NCBI GenBank assembly: GCA_024516035.1 | Contig: CM044959.1 | Span: 27,554,605-27,618,604, forward strand | From: Bactericera cockerelli | Lineage: Eukaryota > Arthropoda > Insecta > Hemiptera > Triozidae | Direction: 5' to 3' | DNA length: 64,000 bases | Shown here: one piece after another, positions 23,701-32,496 of the stretch | How positions within the stretch are numbered: the stretch's first letter is position 1 | Layout: each line of letters opens with the position of its first letter | Position numbers and translations under genes: made by a program | The notes under the pieces: generated by a model | The model's input: only the letters and a program-made list of their open reading frames with translations | The model's database searches: none | What the model was told of the DNA's origin: nothing

Positions 23701-24915
23701 TACTAATAAAATAAACAAACTAATAAAATCACAATAGCTAGGTATTAACATTTGGCCCTAAATTTTCATTGTCTATGTATTTTTGTACACTTGGTTTGAC
23801 CTGTAAATATACGATTCAACAATTAAATAAATACAATCGAGATGTGCTCGGAAGTAAAATCACCCTCTTGATATTGTTTCAGTTGTATGTGAAGTGAGCC
23901 AGGCATGACGGCTCGTGCAACACTTCTGCCGCACCATGCGTCAGTCCTCAAGCAGCGGATCTCCCACACGGTAAGAACTAAGACACACGCCTCCCCCCCC
24001 GCGCTAGTCTCGTAATCCAGGATCCCTTTGGTTAGAACCCCACCCAATGATTGATTTTTTCCTAATTTATTTGTTTTATCACTTCCTATAACCCCTACGT
24101 TTTTTAACATAGAGCTGAAACACCCTGTATACAATATAAAACTCAAATCTGTGCATATCTATCTACCTATCTGACTATGAGGGGATTAAGGGGTTATCTG
24201 TTACCAAGACCACAGCCCAAAGGACAACAGATATCGAAATTTTCATGAAAATCGACGACCTAAACCACCGTCTCTTATCCATGGCCATTCACCAGTACGG
24301 CCATGCCTCAGCATTTACTTTTAACGAACAACTTCAAACAAACGAACAAACAAAAACAAATCAAATCAAACACAAATATGTTAGTGTGTTTGTTAATTCA
24401 GTCGAACACCGTTGCGAAGTACGGGCAAAAAACTAGTATGTATAAGTATATAAACTTTTTAGTATCTTTTATTTAGTTATTTATTTACTGATCTTTGATA
24501 TGCGTCATGATCAATTAGCACTAATATGAGCGTCTCATAAATTAAAATAATGTGAACAATAATTATCTCAATTACTTTTGACGAGCTATAAGATTAGATG
24601 CGTGTGTATTTGATACTGAGTGTGCAGGAACATTGAACATAGTAGGTATGCATAGGTATTGTACATAAATAATTATACTATGGTGCTTCAATAAATAAGG
24701 CAAGTATCATAAATGTCTTAATGTATCATTGGGTGTGTTACCTTGTATAGGTTAATTTAGAAAAATAAACTGGTGTGATCTTCACACGACTTCCTATTAC
24801 AATAAATTGAGGAGAAATTATTAACATGATATTTTTTTATTTAACAAAAGTCGGCAGTCCAAATTGATAGATGGATTTCGAAATCCTTCCATATTTTAGC
24901 ACAGTAAGAAGTTCA
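23701..24915. other. Intergenic sequence and probable 3' flank of the kinesin gene
   Basis: No gene recognised. AACACCCTGTATACAATATA near 24118 looks like a Tc1/mariner-type end. On the minus strand an AATAAA lies about 75 nt past the kinesin stop (TTTATT at 24836-24841) and could be its polyadenylation signal. Confidence 0.45.
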
Positions 24916-26217
24916 TCAATTTCTCAAAGGACTCCGTCTTCTGCATTTGCATCCAGTAATAGGAGGAATCCGATGCACCAAGTGATCCACCAAAGTATCC
25001 ACGAAAGTCACGGGATCTTTTATAATCCGAATCGTTTTTGTCATCAATTCTTCATTAATTGCTTTCATGACCTTCAGTTTCATTTTACACTTTTCCAACT
25101 CCTCCAGAGTCTCTTTATACTTGTCTGAGAAATTCTCTCCTCTGTTTACTTTCTTGGCGCTATGTGCGTTGATAGGTGCATTCTTTATTTTCTTGGCCCG
25201 GTGAGCATACTCCAGAGTGGTCAACGTTTCGTTGTAGCTACTCTCGGCGGGGCCGATGTTGGCTATCATCAGGGTCTTTGCGTTGCCTCCGAATGAGTCT
25301 TGCAGGAGCTGCGTCAGCAGAGAATCTCTGTACGGAATATAACCCTGCCCTTTCATTGTGGACGTGATCACTTTGTTCACTGCCAAGAGAGACAGGTTTA
25401 TGTCGCTGCATTCCTTGAGACGCAGGTCCGAGGCATCTGAATTGTGCAGGCATTCGCTCCCCGCCAGGTCTACCAGATGCAGCTTTGAATGAGCCAGCGT
25501 CTTGCCAGTCTTCAAACTCTTCACCGTCAGCGTTATAGTAAATATCGCGTGCGACCTTGAGCTGTAGTCGTTGAAACAAGTACTCGCCGTTATTCGTCTT
25601 TTGTATCCCTGCTTACGCCACATCTCTATCTCGTCAAAGTTGTGGCAGACGACAGAGCTCTGGCCCCGGCAAGGCAGGGTGAGCCTGCAGTACTTCATAT
25701 CAAGCGGCGTGGCGTGCGGCCCGTTCAGCAGGTCACGTACCTTCCCCTGGTACAGCTCCAGGTAGGCACACTGGACGACACACTTGTGCTTCCGCTCTTG
25801 TTCTGTGAAAGCAAAAATCTGCCGGAACGCTTTCTGTAAGATCCCGTGCTCCGTCTTGTTGCCTTCCATCGTGAACGTCTTGCCTGTGCCGGTCTGGCCG
25901 TACGCGAATATCGTGACGTTGAACCCCTGCAGCATGTGGTCCACCATGCCCGTGACTGAGGTCTCGTAGAGCTCCGCCTGCGTGGCTTGCGTGTCGTACA
26001 CAGCGTCGAATGTGAACTGCCGGGCCTTGCATTTGTCCTGCCGCTTTCTATTGTGGATTACCAAACTTTTTTGCGATTCATCGAATTGTATGACTTCCAC
26101 CACGCGCTTTATCCTCTCAGCGACATTCATGGGACGACACCGGACCACCACTCTTATGTTTGTGTCGCCGCTGTCTCCAGGCTCAGATTTTGCCTTGAGT
26201 TTCTTTTTTAAATCCAT
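24916..26217 (-). CDS. Intronless kinesin-2-like motor protein
   Basis: An uninterrupted 433-codon frame. I chose the Met of MDLKKKLKAKSEP (26217); an in-frame Met 13 codons upstream is also possible. It is almost entirely a kinesin motor domain: NIRVVVRCRPMN at the start, P-loop GQTGTGKT, switch I NDYSSRSH, switch II DLAGSE, then YIPYRDSLLTQLLQDSFGGN and the motor end TLEYAHRAKKIKN. About 65 further residues (KYKETLEELEKCKMKLKVMK) could form a short coiled coil; there is no long stalk or cargo tail. All nucleotide-binding motifs look intact, so ATPase activity is plausible. RCRPMN and the AKKIKN neck resemble kinesin-2. Absence of introns in a genome with many, plus short length, suggests a retroposed copy. 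No introns were seen in the region, and expression is unknown. Confidence 0.85.
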   Translation of the reverse strand: MDLKKKLKAKSEPGDSGDTNIRVVVRCRPMNVAERIKRVVEVIQFDESQKSLVIHNRKRQDKCKARQFTFDAVYDTQATQAELYETSVTGMVDHMLQGFNVTIFAYGQTGTGKTFTMEGNKTEHGILQKAFRQIFAFTEQERKHKCVVQCAYLELYQGKVRDLLNGPHATPLDMKYCRLTLPCRGQSSVVCHNFDEIEMWRKQGYKRRITASTCFNDYSSRSHAIFTITLTVKSLKTGKTLAHSKLHLVDLAGSECLHNSDASDLRLKECSDINLSLLAVNKVITSTMKGQGYIPYRDSLLTQLLQDSFGGNAKTLMIANIGPAESSYNETLTTLEYAHRAKKIKNAPINAHSAKKVNRGENFSDKYKETLEELEKCKMKLKVMKAINEELMTKTIRIIKDPVTFVDTLVDHLVHRIPPITGCKCRRRSPLRN

Positions 26218-26479
26218 TTTTAAGAAACTCAATTTTCGATGAATAGTATAAATCAAATTGAAGCTCTTTCACTTGAAATTGATTTCTTATATTTAAATTT
26301 TGCAAAATAAATCTACCTTCTCATTTTAATGTTCATATAAAACTTTAATAGCCCTCTTTTTTGTTATATTTTTTAAAAAATGACTTACTTGGCTATTTCT
26401 AAATTGTGCATAATGAAATTCATTGGACTTATTGGATCCTTTAATTCAGTATTTGCTTTGCTCACCATTGTTACGTGGT

Positions 26480-26570
26480 CAAATTCTCAATTATTGATTG
26501 GTTGTGATTCGAACTCGTACGGCTATGTGATTTTTTGGTTTTGATTGGAACCAATCAACCACTCGTGACG
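26480..26570 (-). promoter_or_regulatory. CCAAT-box cluster upstream of the kinesin gene
   Basis: ATTGATTGG, TTGATTGG and its near-palindromic partner CCAATCAACC lie 270-350 bp upstream of the kinesin start, giving CCAAT motifs on both strands. Retrogenes need a recruited promoter, so this is a candidate, but it rests on motif content alone. Confidence 0.3.
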
Positions 26571-26645
26571 TTTTTTTTCTTCACATTGTACAACAGATAT
26601 AAACAAGAGGAAGTGGAGGACATTCAGCCATCACATCTCGAAACC

Positions 26646-26653
26646 CCACGACC
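26646..26653. repeat. hAT target-site duplication, left copy
   Basis: CACGACCG directly abuts the left end of the element and is repeated exactly at 32489-32496. Confidence 0.92.
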
Positions 26654-27000
26654 GCAGAGTTGGGTAGATTGTACTTGCAAGTACAAATTACAATTTTCAA
26701 GTACTTTACTTGGAATTGAAATCTCAAGTACAAGTACTAGTACTTGTGCTTGTAGTCAGTATAAATGCAAGTACAAGTACTTGTACTTGTACTTGTGATA
26801 GACAAGTACAAGTACCAGTACTTGTTGAAAATACAAGTACTGTTGAAAATACAAGTACATGTACTTGGACTTTTGATAGACAAGTACAAGTAATTTTGGT
26901 TGTACTTGTAGTCAATATGATTGCAAGTACAATTACTAGTACTTGCGATAGGAACGACCAATTACATGTAATTGTACTTGAGTACTTGTGGTCAGTATAT
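26654..27000. promoter_or_regulatory. Left subterminal TACTTG array of the hAT element
   Basis: Dozens of overlapping GTACTTG / CAAGTAC words, many as the palindrome CAAGTACTTG. hAT transposases bind multiple short subterminal repeats through their BED zinc finger, so this array is the likely binding platform; the assignment is inferred. Confidence 0.7.
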
Positions 27001-27137
27001 TTGCCTACCATACACTAGTTTCCAAGAGAGATGGCCACTCAAAGTTTCATTGCTAGTAACAACTATCATACACTGTACTCAGTCCTCATACTGTCACCTA
27101 AATAGTTCAGTAAAAATAGTTCAGTTTAAAATTAGTC

Positions 27138-27799
27138 ATGTCTGACTGTGATTTAAGTTCTCTATTTGATCTAACATCAAACTCTGAAGAGTCAAATTCC
27201 ACCAACCCTTCAACTAGTGGATTAAAAATTCTAGACGGAAAATTTTTCTCCCTAGTTGAAAACAAAAGTGATGCTGCTACAAATAAAGCTGTTGGTCTGT
27301 GCCGCCTTTGTGGTCCGCAACACGTCGAAATCAAAGGTCAATTTAATGCGTCGACCAATTTTTTAAAACATTTAAAGAGAAAGCACGGACAAGATGCTGT
27401 TGTCAAATACAATAATCATGTAACAGAAAAAAAGAGACGCGTGCAGGGTCGGGCAGAAAATAATTTAAACCAACATGAGTTCAACACTTTAATATCAAAA
27501 GCAATCATTAACTCCATGATTCCATTTCGAGTCGTGGAGGATAAATGTTTTCGTGAGCTCTTCAACAAATTAAACATACAGGACAAAGGGCTCACGATCC
27601 CGAGCAGGCCGTGTGTTGTGAGGACAGCGTTTGAACTGTTGGAAAGCAGTAAAGAGCTTATCCGACAGTTGCTGCGGAACACAACACACGTCTGCGCAAG
27701 AGCCGACATATGGTCGGGCAAGAAGCGCAGTTTCATGGGCGTCACCGTACACTGGATAAGTGACGCCTATGAAAGAAGATCTGCTGCACTTGCTTGCAG
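27138..27799 (+). CDS. hAT transposase exon 1 (BED finger)
   Basis: The start Met lies in TTAGTCATGTCTGAC and encodes MSDCDLSSLFDLTSN. The exon carries the C-x2-C ... H-x4-H BED finger and ends at donor CAG|GTAAGA with two bases of a codon left over. Confidence 0.85.
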
Positions 27800-27868
27800 G
27801 TAAGAATTTATTTTTTAATTCTTCAATTTTCAATAGATAATATAGGTATTAAAAAAAAGTTACCATAA

Positions 27869-27995
27869 TCATTTGTGTTAATAACTTTCGTGATATCATA
27901 ACTACTCAAACTCGCTTCACTAAATCTACGCTAAAACCAGGCTAAAACGCTAAAACCAGTCTACTGCCTTTTAGATCAAGCTACTGAGGTCGGTT
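27869..27995 (-). repeat. Family T1 SINE (internally damaged) in transposase intron 1
   Basis: Minus-strand T1 copy: ACTTTCGTGATATCATAACT and GATCAAGCTACTGAGGTCGG are recognisable, with a duplicated AACGCTAAAACCAG in the middle in place of the normal head. It postdates the hAT element or travelled with its copies. Confidence 0.65.
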
Positions 27996-28310
27996 TTTAT
28001 TAAATTTAGGTATTTATTAATAAATAATAATAATAATATCATTATTAACTATGTATAGGTGTGTAATGAGTTCATAATTAAATTATTATTACCTGATTTT
28101 TGGGGACGAGTGTGTAGCGCACTTGTCTTTGGCTTTGTATATGTACAATTGTTTATGGAAGTTACAGAGTCTTTTTTAATACGTGTGGAAATATTAGTAG
28201 CTCCTTTCATGATTCACCGATCATGAGGATTATATAATGAATTTTTGTGCCAATTAAAGAAATGTGGAATTCACCAAAAAAATTATGTTTTATTCATTAT
28301 TTACTTACAG

Positions 28311-28474
28311 GCGTTTTGCAGATTCACATACTGCAGAAAAAATTGCTGACTTACTTCAAGACATTTTTGTAGAGTTTGGATTAAACTCAAACAAAATTGT
28401 GGCTACAGTAACAGACAATGGGTCAAATTTTGTAAAGGCTTTCAAAGAATTTGGAATCAACAAAGATGTGCTAG
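28311..28474 (+). CDS. hAT transposase exon 2
   Basis: Acceptor TTATTTACTTACAG, donor G|GTAATA. Encodes RFADSHTAEKIADLL and TVTDNGSNFVKAF. The split AGG codon joins exon 1, and a split GGT codon joins exon 3. Confidence 0.85.
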
Positions 28475-28651
28475 GTAATAATGACATAAAAAATATTAAT
28501 ATTTATTTACATAATGACACTTTAAATCTTAAATAAATTTCGGAAGTTACATTATATTGCATAATTATTATCTTATATGTAAAATATATTCATATACATT
28601 ATGTATACATATTAAAATATGAAGTCATAATAAAATTATTTTATTTATTAG

Positions 28652-29404
28652 GTCGTGAGGAAATATATGAATTTCCAAATGATGGAGAGTTCTCTTCTGA
28701 AGATGAACAAGATGATGAAATAACTGATTTAAGTGTCCAAGAAACAGCTAATGCTTGGGTTCTGCCCAATCATGTGAGATGTAGCTCCCATACCTTAAAT
28801 CTGTGTGCTGTACCTGACATAAACAAGATGCTTTCTCAGCGTTCAATTTTGAGTGGAATGCACAAGTCAGTAATATCGAAGTGCACAGTCTTGTGGAATG
28901 CAGCATCAAGACCAAAAACTGCAGAAGTAATACAAGAGGTGTTAGGACATACACTATCGCGTCCCGGAGCGACCAGATGGAATTCCCTGTACGACGCACT
29001 GGCACAGATTTCAAAAATTAAAGAAAAGTGCCCAGATTTGTATCGTTTGTTGAAATGTAAGGCCAGTCTGCAGCTCACTGATCAAGAGTTCTGCTATATT
29101 CAAGAGTACATAGAGGTCTCTCAACCTATGGCTCACCTTCTTGATTTATTGCAGGGTGAAAAAGACGTATTTTTTGGCATCTTACTTCCTTCCATAATAT
29201 CCCTGCAACGAAAACTTCAAGCATTGACTAGAAAATCGTGGACCTACTGTCGCGCAATTCTAAACACGTATATACGTGTTTAGAATTGCGAATCTATTTT
29301 CCACACTTTCTATATAGAAAGTGTGGAAAATAGATTCGAAGATTATCTTTTGTTCTCCTCGGAAGTATCTGAGACTGCTGTGGTTGCTGCATTCTCACAT
29401 CCAG
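28652..29404 (+). pseudogene. hAT transposase exon 3, interrupted by a 42-bp insertion
   Basis: Acceptor TTTATTTATTAG, donor G|GTAAGT. Encodes REEIYEFPNDGEF to LLDLLQGEKDVFFGILLPS, then TYCRAILNTY, where the insertion falls, and resumes at VENRFEDYLLFSSE. Removing 29272-29313 restores a continuous frame without any other change. Confidence 0.85.
29253..29336. repeat. Back-to-back perfect palindromes (L-L'-R'-R lesion)
   Basis: 29253-29271 (L) is followed by its inverse complement at 29272-29290; 29291-29313 is the inverse complement of 29314-29336 (R). The two palindromes (38 and 46 bp) abut. L followed directly by R is the intact coding sequence. An in-frame TAG sits in the inserted half at 29281-29283. 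Confidence 0.93.
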
Positions 29405-29661
29405 GTAAGTACATATTCATTTATTACAATATTTCCAAGTGATAAAAATATTTATATTTGTGCATTAAATAGTTTCTAATTTCGTTCTATAGTAGTAATA
29501 ATAATAATGCCTAGCGCGCTAACTCACTCTGCCACAGTGACTACTGTTTTATAGTAATACATCCACAGATGAAGAGAAAATGGTAATTCTAATATGCAAT
29601 AAAAAGAGTATTATGTAAGTAACTAACCGTGATATTTCTAATTATTATTATTTTCTTTCAG

Positions 29662-30101
29662 GTATCAAAAGACGCTGGATTGTGGGATATGGAAAAAGTC
29701 AACAAGACAAGTTGATTGAAATATTTACAAAGGCAGTTGAAAATGAAAATCAACAGTTGGATGTACCGTCACCTTCACCATCACCATTACCATCAACTTC
29801 GTCTTACCTAGAAGACTACCTCGATTTTGGAGAAGAGGAAGCAAATGCACAGAGTCATGTAAATGCTCAAAACCAAATTGTCACATACTTCGCGAACTCT
29901 TCTCAAGAATTAAAGATTCTTGATGCTTACCCCGCCATCAAGAGGGTTTTCTGGAAAACCAATGTCATCTTGCCATCTTCAGCTCCGGTTGAAAGGCTCT
30001 TCTCTTTTGCTTCGATGACCAATTCCCCTAAAGCAAACAGGCTGACTGACCAAAATTTCGAAGCAAGAGTGATCTTGAAAAGTAATGGATTTGAAGTTTG
30101 A
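29662..30101 (+). CDS. hAT transposase exon 4 (dimerisation domain)
   Basis: Acceptor TTTTCTTTCAG. Encodes IKRRWIVGYGKSQQDKLIEI, an acidic Ser/Pro linker (PSPSPSPLPSTSS), then AYPAIKRVFWKTN and LPSSAPVERLFSFAS to the stop after GFEV. Confidence 0.85.
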
Positions 30102-30109
30102 TTTGTTTG

Positions 30110-30725
30110 TTTGAATAACTGTATGCATTGTACCTATCACTGTTTGAATAACTGTAGGCATTGTATCACTGTTTGTATAACTGTATGCATTGTATCTCTG
30201 CTTGTATCTTTTTGTATTACTGTTTGTATCTTTTTGTATTACTGTTTTTATCTTTTTGTAACGCTGTATCTCTGTTTGTATCTTTTTGTATTAATGTTTG
30301 TATCTTTTTGTAACACTGTTTGTATAACTGTATGCATTGTATCTCTGTTTGTATCTTTTTGTATTACTGTTTGTATCTTTTTGTAACGCTGTATCTCTGT
30401 TTGTATCTTTTTGTATTAATGTTTTTATCTTTTTGTAACACTGTTTGTATAACTATGCATTGTATCTCTATTTGTATCTTTTTGTTTTAATATTTATATC
30501 TCTTTGTAACGCTGTATCTCTGTTTGTATCTTTTTGTATTAATGTTTTTATCTTTTTGTAACACTGTTTGTATAACTATGCATTGTATCTCTGTTTGTAT
30601 CTTTTTGTTTTAATATTTATATCTCTTTGTAACACTGTTTGTATATCTGTATGCATTGTATCACTGTTTGTATCTTTTCATATTACTGTTTGTATCTTTC
30701 TGTAACACTTTTTGTAGCACTATAT
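30110..30725 (+). repeat. Degenerate tandem repeats after the transposase stop
   Basis: Short words such as CTGTTTGTATC, TTTTTGTATTA and TAACTGTATGCATTGTATC recur in nested order, forming longer imperfect units of roughly 100-130 bp. They occupy the probable transposase 3'UTR. Confidence 0.8.
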
Positions 30726-31007
30726 GCATTGAATCTCTATATAAGACACTAGTTTTTTACTAGTCTTATCCCTGTTTAACATCCCCCAGCCAGACCGTTT
30801 ATCTTTCTTCATTGTACAAAATGCCAGATCTGAAATAAAAACCCGCTCATCGGGAAATATTATTATTTCAAAAATACATTCTATTTACTATGGAATCTTT
30901 GTGTTTATTGTTCGAGTCCCCAGCTCAGATTATTTTAGCGAGTAGTTTTAAGTAATTATGCCAAATAAAAAATATGAAAACCTATTGACCGTATAAATAA
31001 TAATTTA

Positions 31008-31195
31008 ATGAGTAATAATATCGCCTTATCTATACAGCCGGATTAAAACTACTTAATCCCATTATGCCAGCAGTAAGTCCATGACGTATTATTATGTGGT
31101 AAAAACCCCAAATGGGAGGAAAACGTGTCATGTCCCGGCTGGGTTCCGAACCCACAACCCATGGATTCACACAGTGCCGCCTTTACCACTGAATA
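31008..31195 (-). repeat. tRNA-headed SINE, family T3, inside the hAT element
   Basis: Minus-strand T3 copy: ATCGCCTTATCTATACAGCC, CATTATGCCAGCAGTAAGTC, GACGTATTATTATGTGGTAA, GTGTCATGTCCCGGCTGGGT and GCCGCCTTTACCACTGA at the head. Confidence 0.85.
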
Positions 31196-32040
31196 GGAAT
31201 ATTAACACTATTAATGGTCGAGGTGCTCCTACTAACTCTTAGCTCATGTAGATGTAAGGTATTATATATATATTTCAGGATAATATGTATGTACATTGTA
31301 CAGTATGTTTCTGAAATGCTTAACTTTAGAAGGTGATGGAATTTTTCAATTATGTAAAGTTTTTTCTTCATGATGATCATAGTAGGAAAACATGTAAAGT
31401 ATATTTATTTATAAATAAGAAATATATATATAAAAAAAATCAACAAGCACCATCTTCATAAATAAGGGGCATCACTTTCTTTCTTGTTCCTCTGAGCCTA
31501 AGCGATGTTGCTCTAATGATCGAATATTGCTCCTGAGTCTAATGAAAACGTCTTATTCCACTTGGCACTCAAAACATTTGCCATCCTTCTTAAATATGTC
31601 TCATATTCTCTGTAGAAGACTCCTTCTACACTACATACAAGAGGAGTAAAAGAACCTCTTGAATGTAAAGTTCTAAGAAGTGCCCTATGGCCCGTCATGT
31701 GGACATACTTATATTGCGACCTGACTGGTCCTTCCGAGTCTTCCGACTAAGGAATATTAAAGGATAAGGAAAGTAAAAAAGATAGGTTATTGTAGACTTT
31801 CACCCCTAAAGAGGCAATTTTCTAAAAGACATATTATTTAAACAAGAAATGGTGAAAGAAATTCTTTCACCAAAACCTATCTACGATCCTAGTAAAATGC
31901 CAACAAGAATACTTTTTGGTTTCATACAGTGCAAAACAATATTATGAACCTATTTCAATAAAAATTGAAATCATCGCTTAAAAACAAGGGTGTAATATTT
32001 TTGAATTCTGACCCTACCAACTCCTTTTAAATTGAAGTGA

Positions 32041-32488
32041 ATGGACTTAAGATTCAAGTACTTGTACTTTAATACACAAGTACAATTAATTGTACTTGTA
32101 TCTGTATTTGCTGTAATTGGGATTACAAGTACTTGTACTTTTATTCACAAGTACAAGTACAAGTACTTGTATTTGTACTTGCTGAAGGTGGGATTACAAT
32201 ATAAAAGTACTTGTACTGTACTCACAAGTACAAGTACAAGTACTTGTATTTGTACTTGCTGAATGTTGGATTACAATGATAAAGTACTTGTACTTGAACT
32301 CACAAGTACAAGTACTTGTACTTGTATTTGTACTTGCTGTAGACATGTATCTACTAAAGGCTTTTAAAATATTCTTTGCGCTCAGGTGAAACTTTTTCTG
32401 ATGTTTTGAGTCAAAAAGTGTTTCAAGTACTTCAAGTACTTGTGGACAGTAATTCAAGTACCAATGTACTTAAGTACTTCCAACTCTG
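32041..32488. promoter_or_regulatory. Right subterminal TACTTG array of the hAT element
   Basis: Counterpart of the left array. Three longer sub-blocks, each with ACAAGTACTTGTA-type palindromes and TTTGTACTTGCTG, repeat about every 90-100 bp, ending at the inverted terminus CCAACTCTG. Confidence 0.7.
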
Positions 32489-32496
32489 CACGACCG
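32489..32496. repeat. hAT target-site duplication, right copy
   Basis: CACGACCG, identical to 26646-26653. Confidence 0.92.

Larger units (their letters stand above)
27138..30101 (+). pseudogene. hAT transposase (BED zinc finger), disabled
   Basis: Four exons join with matching phases: 27138-27799, 28311-28474, 28652-29404 and 29662-30101, all with GT-AG borders. Exon 1 encodes a BED finger (CRLCGPQHVEIKG, then HLKRKHG). Exon 2 has the RNase-H-fold motif TVTDNGSNFVKA with a catalytic-type Asp. Exon 3 has RCSSHTLNLCAV and PGATRWNSLYDAL. Exon 4 has the C-terminal hAT dimerisation signature (FWKTN, LPSSAPVERLFSFA, ending ILKSNGFEV). The full frame would be 658 residues, but 42 bp inserted at 29272-29313 introduces an in-frame TAG. 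The insert length is a multiple of three, so the frame downstream is preserved. Apart from this lesion I saw no frameshift or stop. It is part of the element at 26654-32488, not a domesticated host ZBED gene. Confidence 0.88.
26654..32488 (+). mobile_element. Full-length hAT transposon (5835 bp)
   Basis: The ends are inverted CAGAGTTGG (26654 onward; complement CCAACTCTG ending at 32488), the hAT-type CAG start. An 8-bp duplication, CACGACCG, flanks both sides exactly. Inside are long subterminal arrays of a TACTTG/CAAGTA motif at both ends, a four-exon BED-finger hAT transposase gene on the plus strand, a tandem-repeat block after its stop codon, and later SINE insertions (27869 and 31008, plus a fragment near 29.5 kb). 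The transposase carries a disabling insertion, so this copy is probably non-autonomous now. The perfect TSD suggests the insertion is fairly recent, whereas the SINEs inside it show it is not brand new. Confidence 0.92.

Noticed and set aside
26710..27018. Coding frames in the TACTTG array (and 32.0-32.5 kb)
   Set aside because: Open frames of Thr/Ser/Val/Leu repeats arise from the hexanucleotide-like repeat on both strands; there is no protein signal.
29253..29336. A hAT excision footprint in the strict sense
   Set aside because: A hAT footprint should keep traces of an 8-bp duplication at the L/R junction; L ends AACACGTAT and R begins ATAGAAAG with none, so only general hairpin-type end repair is claimed.
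27138..30101. Domesticated host ZBED gene
   Set aside because: It lies inside an element with exact hAT termini and an 8-bp target duplication, and carries a disabling stop.
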